Part shown: positions 1-6,145 of the stretch, in pieces
Position numbering within the stretch: position 1 is the first letter of the stretch
Layout of the letters: every line of letters begins with the position of its first letter
DNA from: an uncultured Peptococcaceae bacterium
GTDB lineage: Bacteria > Bacillota > Peptococcia > Peptococcales > Peptococcaceae
Reading direction: 5' to 3'
Assembly (NCBI GenBank): GCA_902496505.1
Contig: CABVBB010000084.1
Location: 1 to 7,776, forward strand
DNA: 7,776 nt
Position numbers and translations under genes: made by a program
Notes under the pieces: generated by a model
Seen by the model: the letters and a program-made list of their open reading frames with translations, nothing else
Database searches by the model: none
What the model was told of the DNA's origin: nothing

Positions 1-83
1 GGGAAATCTTCATAAGGGAAAATGTCCAGAAATAATTGGGGCTCGGCGACATCAACAGCGCCTTTCTGGTCAAATAAATCCAT
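1..83 (-). CDS. 5' end of a gene leaving the window; possible citrate/homocitrate/isopropylmalate synthase relative
   Basis: Only the first 27 codons are present, beginning MDLFDQKGAVDVAEPQLFLD and continuing IFPYEDFP to the window edge. The ATG at 83-81 is preceded by AAGGAGG with a 9-nt spacer, and a strong promoter and a leader terminator lie upstream, so the start is well supported. Function is only a tentative recognition. The 'EPQLFLDIFPY' segment reminds me of the N-terminal lead-in of HMGL-like acyl transferases (Re-citrate, homocitrate and isopropylmalate synthase relatives) of anaerobic Firmicutes, but no catalytic motif lies within the window. If correct, it would condense acetyl-CoA with a 2-oxoacid, and the attenuator-like leader would fit a biosynthetic or central-carbon gene. 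I am confident it is a gene and unsure what it encodes. Confidence 0.6.
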   Translation of the reverse strand, partial: MDLFDQKGAVDVAEPQLFLDIFPYEDF

Positions 84-124
84 ATGGAACCGCCTCCTTG
101 AATAATGGTGCTAACAGCTGATAT

Positions 125-181
125 AAAAAAAGAGCCCATGTCATCGAAACGGCCGCCAGCGCGGTCGATCATGACAGACTC
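125..181 (-). terminator. Intrinsic terminator inside the 5' leader (attenuator candidate)
   Basis: On the minus strand an outer stem pairs GAGTC and TGTCAT with ATGACA and GGCTC (11 pairs, one of them a T-G wobble, with a 2-nt bulge). It encloses an inner hairpin CGACCGC-GCTG-GCGGCCG with one mismatch. Seven T follow at 131-125. It lies about 40 nt after the predicted transcript start and about 40 nt before the ribosome site of the gene starting at 83, so it would cut that transcript unless overridden. An alternative hairpin AGAC-AAGGGA-GTCT just upstream shares the GTCT of the left arm and could compete. TCAGCTGT occurs on both sides of the structure. Confidence 0.7.
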
Positions 182-223
182 CCTTGTCTCACAGCTGAAG
201 TTGTAGGTTTTGACTTGTTTGTT

Positions 224-252
224 ATTATAGCGTGCCGATTATAAAAATTCAA
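224..252 (-). promoter_or_regulatory. Sigma-70-type promoter for the gene at 83-1
   Basis: On the minus strand TTGAAT (252-247) and a perfect TATAAT (229-224) are separated by 17 bp. The expected start is near 217, giving a leader of about 134 nt before the ATG at 83, which contains the terminator at 125-181. This is among the strongest promoters in the window. Confidence 0.75.
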
Positions 253-292
253 GAGAAAAATGGAAATTTGCCAAAAGAATTTTGTGTTGGGT

Positions 293-309
293 ATTCTGTA
301 TACAAGAAT
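293..309. promoter_or_regulatory. Imperfect dyad around GTATAC, possible operator
   Basis: ATTCT-GTATAC-A-AGAAT is palindromic apart from one extra A. It sits about 40 bp upstream of the -35 box at 247-252, where an upstream regulator could bind. TGTATACA-type cores are known for several GntR-family (FadR-like) regulators. No GntR gene is in the window, and an AT-rich stretch makes chance dyads common. Apart from this site I see nothing in the AT-rich segment from about 253 to 439. Confidence 0.2.
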
Positions 310-439
310 TTCGGGAAAAATATCTAAAGTGCAGAGCTTTAGAGGATGAAGTATCAGCCCATCAAGACTTAAAAAAATAAATTACATCAGCGAACTCAAG
401 AATTGTTCTAAAAATATGAATTGGAAATTGGGCTAGATC

Positions 440-472
440 AAAAAAGAGCAGCTGACCGATCATCAGCTGCTC
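440..472 (-). terminator. Rho-independent terminator with no visible gene in front of it
   Basis: A perfect 10-bp stem GAGCAGCTGA / TCAGCTGCTC (446-455 with 463-472) has a 7-nt loop. On the minus strand it is followed by six T (445-440). The nearest upstream minus-strand gene already has its own strong terminator at 588-637, so this second one either catches read-through or ends an unannotated short transcript from 473-587. There is no T-run on the other side, so it acts only leftward. Confidence 0.75.
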
Positions 473-503
473 CATAGGCAAATCTTCCGTCGCCATCAAA
501 GAC

Positions 504-519
504 TGTTTCACGTGAAACA
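504..519. other. parS: parS centromere site (ParB binding), perfect
   Basis: TGTTTCACGTGAAACA is a perfect 16-bp palindrome and matches the widely conserved chromosomal parS sequence TGTTNCACGTGAAACA bound by ParB (Spo0J). ParB loads here as a CTP-dependent clamp, spreads, and directs chromosome or plasmid segregation with ParA and SMC. In most bacteria parS sites cluster around the replication origin. No parA or parB gene is in the window. The site lies in non-coding DNA between two terminators. Confidence 0.9.
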
Positions 520-525
520 TTTGTT

Positions 526-541
526 CGTTTTACGTGAAACA
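526..541. other. parS: Second, degenerate parS-like site
   Basis: CGTTTTACGTGAAACA matches the neighbouring perfect parS at 14 of 16 positions. The right half-site ACGTGAAACA is intact and the left half carries both changes. Start-to-start spacing to the first site is 22 bp, about two helical turns, so two ParB dimers could sit on the same face. Tandem placement makes chance unlikely, though affinity should be lower than at the perfect copy. Confidence 0.7.
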
Positions 542-587
542 CACGGCTTAGCGGCCAAATGGCCGGGCATACATCAGAAATATTGAC

Positions 588-637
588 AAAAAAACGGCGT
601 CCCTTTATCCAAGCGGGATAAGGGGATGCCGTTTTTT
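588..637. terminator. Strong bidirectional terminator after the ABC trio
   Basis: A 16-bp stem (595-610 paired with 616-631, two G-T wobbles) with a 5-nt loop is flanked by seven A on the left (588-594) and six T on the right (632-637). It can therefore stop transcription in either direction. It touches the TAA stop (636-638) of the last gene of the trio and separates that operon from the parS region. Confidence 0.9.
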
Positions 638-1559
638 AGACCAAGCCCCACAGGCGGCCGTAGACTTGATGGAGCCTGAGCATTTCTGGGGAGGAGAGAC
701 GGCTGGCGGCTTGGGCATAGGCTTCGGGGGGAATGGGTGAGGGCAGCTGATGGAGCTGGGCAAGGTGGGCGAGATAGTCGTCATTGAGAGCGGCCTTGAG
801 CGCTTGCAGGAAGGGCTGGCGCAGCGTATAGGGCGCGCATTTGGGCGGCAGGAGCAGAGTCTTCTGCCAGAGGGGAGAGACGACGAGCCCTTGAGCGGCC
901 AGCTGGCTGCGCTGCTTCATAATGGCGGGATAGTTGGCGTTGACGGCATATTCCTGCGGTTGTCCCTCCGCGGTGAGGGCTGCAAATCCCCAAAAGGTCT
1001 TCTTGCCAGCGCCGGGCAAAAGGATCTCATCCTCCACTTGGCGCAGCTGGTCGTCTGTCCAGCGGAGCAGCTGCTGGAAATGCCCATCGTTTAGTTTTTT
1101 GGCGATGTAGGTCTCCTGGAGCGTCGCCTTAAAAAGCAGCAGCTGGTCAGCGGAAAATTGGCCGATCAGATCGTACTGCCAAGCGGATAATAAAGGATAT
1201 GCGGTGTCATTATTAGCAATTTGCGCTAATTCGGCTAAAACAGCCAGTTCCGCCTGCGGATGATCCTGCTGCAGCTTGAGCGCCAGATCGAATTTGAGTT
1301 TGCGTTCCTCCGCATACACGGTGCCGGCGTGGTCGGGGATATAGCGGATCAGGCAGTCCATAGTTGTGGGCAGGGCGTGCGCCAGCTGACTCTTGCGGAT
1401 ATGATCGTGCACCATCTGGGCGTGAGGGCTGACGAAATAATGCATGTGTCCCTCGCTCAGACAAGCGCAGCCATAAACGGTCAGCGCCACGTCGAAGCGG
1501 CCCAGGTCGGCCATTTCCATGACGGATCGCGCGGCTAGAACATCTTTTGAGACGTCCAT
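636..1559 (-). CDS. Protein of unknown function, third gene of the ABC trio
   Basis: 307 residues that I do not recognise. The ATG at 1559 has an excellent ribosome site, AGGAGGTGA with a 7-nt spacer, located inside the end of the ABC ATPase gene, with which it overlaps by 25 bp in another frame. This implies translational coupling. The protein looks soluble: no signal peptide, no membrane segment, and a largely helical composition rich in Leu, Ala and Gln. The N-terminal part holds C31, C33 and H38/H40 near 'YGCACLSEGHMHYF'. The C-terminal half has several Pro-rich turns. Because it closes an operon with an ATPase lacking a membrane partner, it may be a partner or substrate of that ATPase; this is inference only. 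It ends directly at a strong terminator. Confidence 0.85.
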   Translation of the reverse strand: MDVSKDVLAARSVMEMADLGRFDVALTVYGCACLSEGHMHYFVSPHAQMVHDHIRKSQLAHALPTTMDCLIRYIPDHAGTVYAEERKLKFDLALKLQQDHPQAELAVLAELAQIANNDTAYPLLSAWQYDLIGQFSADQLLLFKATLQETYIAKKLNDGHFQQLLRWTDDQLRQVEDEILLPGAGKKTFWGFAALTAEGQPQEYAVNANYPAIMKQRSQLAAQGLVVSPLWQKTLLLPPKCAPYTLRQPFLQALKAALNDDYLAHLAQLHQLPSPIPPEAYAQAASRLSSPEMLRLHQVYGRLWGLV

Positions 1560-2332
1560 GGCAATTCACCTCCTAATAAAGGCTGCGTCTCTTGAGAGCG
1601 GCCTTTCTGCAAAAAATCGCTTAACACATCAGGCTGCATATAGTGTGCGCTGGGGCCGGCCGCGTAGACTTGTCCTTCTCTGAGCAGCAGGCATTGGCTA
1701 AAGTCGGCGGTGATCTCTTCGGGATAATGGCTGACATTGATGACGGCGGCCGGCGTCTTGGCCATGATCTCCCCAAGCGTCTCCAAGATCTGAGTACGGG
1801 CGATGACATCAAGGCCGGAGGTCAGTTCGTCCAAGAGCAGTATTTCCGGCTGGGCGAGCAGGACGCGGGCAATGAGGACATTTTGCTGTTCGCCTTTGGA
1901 CAGCTGATAAAAGGGCTGATCGCAGCGGCCAGTCAAATGAAAATGAGCCAGGAGCGCTTTGGCCTGCCGGACATGGCTGAGCGTCACTGTCCTATCCACA
2001 TTGAAGCCGCCGCAGAGGCCGGAGAGGACGATATGCAAAAGGGATTCGCGGGCAAAGATCTTGCCGAAATAGGAGCTGCTGACCAAGCCCACCCGCTTGC
2101 GCAGGGCAAAGACCGTATCATCGTCGTACGCTTGGCCGAGGATGGACAGTTTGCCGCTGGTGGGCTGCTGGAAACCGGCCAGGATGCTGAGCAGCGTGGT
2201 CTTGCCGCAGCCGTTGAGGCCGAAAATGCACCAGTGCTCACCGGGCTGCACCTGCCAGGTGATATCCTTCAGGAGATAGCGCTGGCCGACTTTTTTGCTC
2301 AGGTCCTGCGCGTCAATGATAGGCTGGGTCAT
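1535..2332 (-). CDS. ABC transporter-type ATPase, stand-alone (YlmA/ModF-like)
   Basis: 265 residues forming one nucleotide-binding domain. Visible motifs in order: Walker A GLNGCGKTT (38-46), signature LSKGEQQ (144-150), Walker B ILLLDE (164-169), D-loop SGLD (172-175) and switch histidine H202 in 'NVSHYPEE'. The usual Q-loop glutamine is not obvious: the segment after the first beta region reads VGLVSSS (81-87). To my recollection this is a trait shared with the YlmA/ModF-type cytosolic ATPases. No permease or binding-protein gene is next to it, so transport is not established; a regulatory or assembly ATPase is equally possible. The ATG at 2332 overlaps the upstream stop as ATGA and has AGGAGGAGG just before it. 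It sits between a four-Cys protein and an unknown protein, both overlapping it. Confidence 0.9.
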   Translation of the reverse strand: MTQPIIDAQDLSKKVGQRYLLKDITWQVQPGEHWCIFGLNGCGKTTLLSILAGFQQPTSGKLSILGQAYDDDTVFALRKRVGLVSSSYFGKIFARESLLHIVLSGLCGGFNVDRTVTLSHVRQAKALLAHFHLTGRCDQPFYQLSKGEQQNVLIARVLLAQPEILLLDELTSGLDVIARTQILETLGEIMAKTPAAVINVSHYPEEITADFSQCLLLREGQVYAAGPSAHYMQPDVLSDFLQKGRSQETQPLLGGELPWTSQKMF

Positions 2333-2763
2333 GACGAAGCCTCCTCCTGATAGCGGCGCAGCAGCTCGTCATCCAAAAGCAGGCTGCTGCCCACAGCGGC
2401 TTCGTCGATAGTGATAGGCACGGTGAAGCCGTGATCGTTCAATAGACCTGTATGCTGCATGATCCAGCTCATGATCTCCGCGACTTTGGCCACATTCATT
2501 TTCTGGGTCTGCTCAGTAGCATCCAGCTGCGGGTAATGGTCAAAGCCGCTTTCTTCAACAAAATAACGGGCGCTTTGGTAAATTTCCTTTTCTACGCCAT
2601 ATTCGATCTTGCTGCACTGGCTGCAAAAGATCTCGATCTTGGATAGACCAATATCGTTAAACAGGATGCGCCGGATCTCCAGCGCACCGCCGCAGTATTT
2701 GCAGCAGCAGTGTTCGGTGCGCTCTTTAAGAAGCGCCAGACGGTCAGTAGACAAAACGATCAT
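2329..2763 (-). CDS. Small four-cysteine (zinc-ribbon-like) protein, first gene of the ABC trio
   Basis: 144 residues from the ATG at 2763. The N-terminal part carries CKYC (C21, C24) and CSQC (C47, C50), with two further cysteines at 19 and 20. This pair of CxxC knuckles 22 residues apart is typical of a structural zinc ribbon. The C-terminal two-thirds is acidic and helical with no motif I know. Start choice is open: AAAGG abuts the ATG at 2763 with no spacer, while TTG at 2754 has a 9-nt spacer, giving a 141-residue protein. Its stop overlaps the ATPase start (ATGA), so the three genes form one operon. No convincing promoter lies upstream; the 102-bp gap mainly holds the preceding gene's terminator. 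Confidence 0.8.
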   Translation of the reverse strand: MIVLSTDRLALLKERTEHCCCKYCGGALEIRRILFNDIGLSKIEIFCSQCSKIEYGVEKEIYQSARYFVEESGFDHYPQLDATEQTQKMNVAKVAEIMSWIMQHTGLLNDHGFTVPITIDEAAVGSSLLLDDELLRRYQEEASS

Positions 2764-2774
2764 CCTTTCTGAAT

Positions 2775-2812
2775 AAAAAAGCCGCAGGCCTGCCTGGAGC
2801 AGCTGCGGCTTT
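2775..2812 (-). terminator. Rho-independent terminator after the phosphatase-superfamily gene
   Basis: AAAGCCGCAG (2778-2787) pairs with CTGCGGCTTT (2803-2812). On the minus strand this stem is followed by TTTTTTATTC. It lies between the stop at 2866 and the next gene at 2763, only about 12 nt before that gene's start. It therefore either ends the phosphatase transcript or acts as a leader terminator for the trio. Confidence 0.8.
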
Positions 2813-2865
2813 CAAATGAAGTATAGGTTTGAAGTTAGACGTCAAAGAACCACGTGCAGAGGGTC

Positions 2866-4902
2866 TTAGATATCTTCGGTGAGGATCTGATAAGCCGGAG
2901 CCCCTTCGCACTGGGCAGGCATTCTGGTGCCTAAGAGGAAGGCCATCGTCGGAGCGACGTCGACTTGGCGGATGACGCGGTCAGTCTCGTAGCCTTCTTT
3001 GATACCAGCACCGCAGGCGATAAAGATCGGGCCGGCAGAGGTGCCGCATTCACCAGTGGAGGTGGAGAGGCTGTCGTCATGGTCATGCTCATAGCCTTGA
3101 GCCATAGCGTAAACGATATCACCGCATTGTGGGTATTCGCCGCCTAAGCCGATCAGAGCTGCGTCTTTGCGGCGCAGAGCCAGAGCGATGATGCGTTTGC
3201 CGCTGACTTTGTCCTTATAGCCATAGAGGGCGGTCATGATCTCTTCTTCCAATTCAAACTGATCCTCGGGGTCAACGATACCATGATCGCTGCGGCCTTT
3301 GAGGTTCAGGTAGATGTACATTTCGCGGTTGGCCACAGCACGGGTCTTGGTCCAGTCGATGGTGGGGTTGCCTTTTTCATCGGTGGTCATGACGGTGAAA
3401 CCCAGTTCTTCCATGATTTGGACGTTGCAGCCCGTATCGCCTAAGCCGCGGATGCCGTAGGTCGGGCAGACCTGAGCGTGGTCAGAGGTGATGATGAGCG
3501 TCCAGCCTTTATCCAACAGGTGCATGAAGCGGCCGACATAACGGTCGATCTGGGTGTAAACGTCCTGCATGAATTTCTCATATTCTGCTGGCGGCAGATT
3601 GGGACGGCCTTCTTTCATTTCCCGGACGAACATGTGCTTTTGCAGGTCAGGAGAATGGAAGTGAGAGAAGATGACGTCATAGTCATGGGTCTCGATGAGA
3701 TAGTTGAGGCAGGCGCTCTGCCAATCCAAGGTGTGTTCCCAGCAGGCGTGCATGCAGTCAGTGATCATCTGTTTGTCACCGCCGCCCAATGTGGAGGTTG
3801 GGGGTGGGAAGCCGATATTGTCCAAGATCTCCTGATGCAGGCTTTGGGGATGCCACATTTTGTCCATAGCGATCTCCATGGAAGCAGAGACCCACATTTT
3901 GACGCGGGTGCCGTCTGGAGCGATCTCTAAGACGCGCATATCACGGTTGCAGGGGATCGGATCGTCGCGCTTGATGCCTTCGTCCACGACGTCGCGGATG
4001 TATTCGCCATTAGCGATCACAGCCATAGGCTCGCGGTCTTTTTTGCTCTTATAAAGTGCGACGCGGTCATATTGGCCGGCTTCGTTTTTGAGCAGCAGGC
4101 ACGGACGGCGGATGAGGCCTTTGGAGAAGAGGATGACGAATTCTTTGGCGCCTTCTGGAGCGTCCAGCCATTTGTCGTCCGCATCGGTCAAAGGAGATAA
4201 GGAAGCATCAACGGGAAGGTTGATGTAGTCGCCTTGGCCATCTTTGAGCGGATCGATGACATACATCGGCCAGCCATCATTGCCATGAGCGCCGCCAGTG
4301 AGAGCAGCCAGGCCGCCGGCGCTGTCGCCGACTTCTTCTTCCTCATCCAGACCGGTGATGACGCAGGGGACTTCACTGGTGGAACCGGCCTGTGTTCTGT
4401 AGACAGCACGGACATTATTGGGGGAAGCGATGACGATGAATTCGCTGTCGAACTGCGCCGTACTCATGTTGACACTGCCAGGGGAGGTACCGTCTACGAC
4501 ATTCAGATTGGGGTTGTCGCTGCTTGGCGGCCAAGCACTGCCCGGCCAATGCCAGACTAATGTTTTGTAGCCGGCTTCAGCGGTAACGTTCCACAGCTGT
4601 TCTGCTTTGCAGTCTCTGGAATCAAAGTTCAGGTTGATCAGGTTGATGTCGCCGCCCTGCTTGAAAAAGCCGGTGCAGTTGTGGGTCATGGGATAAGCGC
4701 CGGTAGCCAAGGTCGTCCACTGCGGCGGCGTAACGGTCGGCATAGCGCCCAAAAGCACCAGGTCATGACGGGCGGAACCTTTTTCGATCAGGGTCTTGAC
4801 ATTGGGCATGAGACCCATGTCTACATATTGGCGGGTCAGTCTGGGGTCCATAGCGTCCAGACCAACGACAAAAACTTTTTTTGATAACGCTTCACGTTTC
4901 AT
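2866..4902 (-). CDS. Alkaline phosphatase superfamily protein (type I phosphodiesterase / nucleotide pyrophosphatase-like), cytosolic
   Basis: 678 residues. The two-metal centre of the NPP branch can be traced: D16 in 'VVGLDAMDP', probable nucleophile T58 in 'MPTVTPPQWTTLATG', D419 and H423 in 'HSPDLQKH', D474-H475 in 'ITSDH', and H606/H608 in 'GYEHDHDD'. Known family members use these residues to bind two metal ions, usually zinc, and hydrolyse phosphodiester, pyrophosphate or phosphonate bonds. There is no signal peptide or anchor, so it should act inside the cell. The long segment from about 120 to 400 separates the two halves of the active site and probably forms a cap that sets substrate choice; the substrate cannot be read from sequence. 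ATG at 4902 follows AAGGAG with good spacing. It has its own promoter (4951-4979) and terminator, and a LysR regulator gene lies directly upstream. COG3379-type proteins are the closest match I can name. Confidence 0.88.
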   Translation of the reverse strand: MKREALSKKVFVVGLDAMDPRLTRQYVDMGLMPNVKTLIEKGSARHDLVLLGAMPTVTPPQWTTLATGAYPMTHNCTGFFKQGGDINLINLNFDSRDCKAEQLWNVTAEAGYKTLVWHWPGSAWPPSSDNPNLNVVDGTSPGSVNMSTAQFDSEFIVIASPNNVRAVYRTQAGSTSEVPCVITGLDEEEEVGDSAGGLAALTGGAHGNDGWPMYVIDPLKDGQGDYINLPVDASLSPLTDADDKWLDAPEGAKEFVILFSKGLIRRPCLLLKNEAGQYDRVALYKSKKDREPMAVIANGEYIRDVVDEGIKRDDPIPCNRDMRVLEIAPDGTRVKMWVSASMEIAMDKMWHPQSLHQEILDNIGFPPPTSTLGGGDKQMITDCMHACWEHTLDWQSACLNYLIETHDYDVIFSHFHSPDLQKHMFVREMKEGRPNLPPAEYEKFMQDVYTQIDRYVGRFMHLLDKGWTLIITSDHAQVCPTYGIRGLGDTGCNVQIMEELGFTVMTTDEKGNPTIDWTKTRAVANREMYIYLNLKGRSDHGIVDPEDQFELEEEIMTALYGYKDKVSGKRIIALALRRKDAALIGLGGEYPQCGDIVYAMAQGYEHDHDDSLSTSTGECGTSAGPIFIACGAGIKEGYETDRVIRQVDVAPTMAFLLGTRMPAQCEGAPAYQILTEDI

Positions 4903-4950
4903 TTAAGCATCTCTCCTTTTAGAAGTGGAACAAAGATCGTTTACACTTTT

Positions 4951-4979
4951 ATTATAGAGGGACGGCAGAAAAATGTAAA
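4951..4979 (-). promoter_or_regulatory. Promoter of the phosphatase-superfamily gene
   Basis: TTTACA (4979-4974) and a perfect TATAAT (4956-4951) are 17 bp apart on the minus strand, about 45 nt from the start codon. Being strong and preceded by the LysR gene's terminator, it makes this gene a separate unit. Confidence 0.8.
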
Positions 4980-4991
4980 ATAACTTATACA
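4974..4991. promoter_or_regulatory. Imperfect dyad over the -35 box, possible regulator site
   Basis: On the minus strand TGTATAA-GTTA-TTTTACA is palindromic with one mismatch and covers the -35 hexamer at 4974-4979. The upstream LysR protein is an obvious candidate binder, and LysR sites are often short interrupted dyads, but AT-rich promoters produce such dyads by chance. Confidence 0.3.
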
Positions 4992-5069
4992 ATCAATAAA
5001 TGGACCGGGACATAACGGAATGGAATGGCTCGTCCGAGGCATAACGATTTTGGAAGAGCACGCCAGCCG

Positions 5070-5106
5070 AAAAAAATGCCCCTTCTGCCAAAGGGCAAAA
5101 GGGGCG
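5070..5106 (-). terminator. Rho-independent terminator after the LysR gene
   Basis: TGCCCCTT (5077-5084) pairs with AAGGGGCG (5099-5106), and the inner TGCC (5086-5089) pairs with GGCA (5094-5097). On the minus strand the stem is followed by seven T (5076-5070). It starts about 10 nt after the LysR stop codon. I see nothing definite in 4992-5069 beyond a weak CATAACG direct repeat. Confidence 0.88.
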
Positions 5107-5115
5107 TCAGATCAG

Positions 5116-6015
5116 TCAGTCTAAAATAGCGGCCTTAAGATCGAAAGCCAGGGTTTGGAGAAAAGCGGCGCTATAGTAGGCTTCATCCAGAGCCTGACGG
5201 TTGTAAAAAAAGCCCATGGAGGCCAACTTTTGATCCAGCATGGTCAGCTGGACGATATGAGCGGAAGCCAATTTTTTGGCGGCAATGAACTGCGGGATGG
5301 AAACGCAGACTTCATCGTCTGAGAGCAATTTTTGGCGGATGACTTCCAGATTGGTGGTATAAGCGTTGAAGGCGCCTTCTGGCAGTTGGGAGGACTGCTT
5401 GGCAAATTCGACGCTGATCAGTTTTTCCGCAGGGATCGTTGCCGAATCGATGCTCTGCTGATCGGCATACGGAGAATCCTTGGAGGTGCAGATGACCACA
5501 TTGGATGTGCCTAATTCCTTGACGATGACCGGCGTTTCGATGGTCGCCAGCAAACTGTGCGCGGATAAGATGATGCCCAGCATGTGGGGATTTTTGGTGA
5601 TCAGCCTGACCGCGGCATCCACGTCAGCCTCTACAAAGCAGATATCGACCAGCGGAAAATGCTGGTGGATGCGCTCGCTGATAGCCTGATAATACGTCTG
5701 CAAAAGCAGCGGCGAGATGACCAGTTCGATGGTGCCCGCATGAGAGGACGCAGTGGTCTTATAGGTGTTTTTTTCAGTCAGGTATTGGTCGTAGTCTTTG
5801 AGCACCCGATGGGCGAAACGGGCAAAAATTTTGCCCTGCTCAGTAAGGATCACACCGGAAGCACAGCGGGTAAACAGCGTTTCCTCCACTTCTGCCTCTA
5901 AGGCGTGGATGATCTTGGTGACAGCAGGCTGAGTGATATAGAGATTCTGCGCGGCTCGCGTGATCGAACCGCTTTTGGCCACTTCATTGAAGCAGCGGAT
6001 CCATTCCAGGCGCAT
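5116..6015 (-). CDS. LysR-family transcriptional regulator
   Basis: 299 residues, the standard length for the family. Residues 1-60 form the winged helix-turn-helix ('FNEVAKSGSITRAAQNLYIT' and 'QPAVTKIIHALEAEVEETLF'), followed by a linker helix to about 85 and a periplasmic-binding-protein-like effector domain to the end. Such proteins bind DNA as tetramers and respond to a small molecule; the ligand is not readable here. ATG at 6015 has AAAGGAGG with a 7-nt spacer. It has its own promoter (6051-6079) and terminator (5070-5106) and sits in the same direction just upstream of the phosphatase-superfamily gene rather than divergent from its target. Regulation of that gene is therefore plausible but unproven. 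Confidence 0.93.
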   Translation of the reverse strand: MRLEWIRCFNEVAKSGSITRAAQNLYITQPAVTKIIHALEAEVEETLFTRCASGVILTEQGKIFARFAHRVLKDYDQYLTEKNTYKTTASSHAGTIELVISPLLLQTYYQAISERIHQHFPLVDICFVEADVDAAVRLITKNPHMLGIILSAHSLLATIETPVIVKELGTSNVVICTSKDSPYADQQSIDSATIPAEKLISVEFAKQSSQLPEGAFNAYTTNLEVIRQKLLSDDEVCVSIPQFIAAKKLASAHIVQLTMLDQKLASMGFFYNRQALDEAYYSAAFLQTLAFDLKAAILD

Positions 6016-6050
6016 CGGAAAGCCTCCTTTGACTGGGCTGTTTTCTTTTG

Positions 6051-6079
6051 ATTATATAGAATAACAGCGGGGAATGCAA
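6051..6079 (-). promoter_or_regulatory. Promoter of the LysR gene
   Basis: TTGCAT (6079-6074) and TATAAT (6056-6051) lie 17 bp apart on the minus strand, with the start codon about 35 nt downstream of the -10 box. Confidence 0.75.
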
Positions 6080-6103
6080 CGCAGGCCGTCGGTCTTGGGG
6101 ACA

Positions 6104-6136
6104 CAAAATACCGCCGCCGCAGCATGCGGAGACGGT
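6104..6136 (-). terminator. Probable terminator of the metal operon, weak U-run
   Basis: ACCG (6110-6113) pairs with CGGT (6133-6136), and CCGCA (6117-6121) pairs with TGCGG (6125-6129), with a small asymmetric bulge between them. On the minus strand it is followed only by TATTTTG. The GC-rich hairpin lies about 10 nt after the BFD-like gene's stop, the right place for the operon's end, but the interrupted T tract suggests leaky termination. Confidence 0.5.
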
Positions 6137-6145
6137 GCAGGGGCG

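Noticed and set aside
84..230. T-box or known riboswitch in the leader
   Set aside because: The leader is only about 134 nt and lacks the T-box core and specifier-loop motifs; no riboswitch consensus I know is visible. Only the terminator is supported.
348..374. Tiny plus-strand ORF MKYQPIKT after AGAGG
   Set aside because: Eight codons, poor spacing and no promoter; no evidence it is translated.
552..565. Small hairpin CGGCC-AAAT-GGCCG next to parS
   Set aside because: Only a 5-bp stem with no T-run; could be structural but not supportable as a terminator or other feature.
1643..2350. Long plus-strand ORF of 235 codons
   Set aside because: Exactly opposite the ABC ATPase gene, which has all family motifs; the plus-strand protein shows no family and has no ribosome site I would trust. 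A strand shadow.
3478..3930. Plus-strand ORF of 150 codons
   Set aside because: Shadow of the phosphatase-superfamily gene, whose catalytic motifs lie on the other strand.
5011..5046. Direct repeat CATAACG at 5011 and 5040
   Set aside because: Seven bases, no symmetry and no clear place in the nearby promoter; too weak to call.
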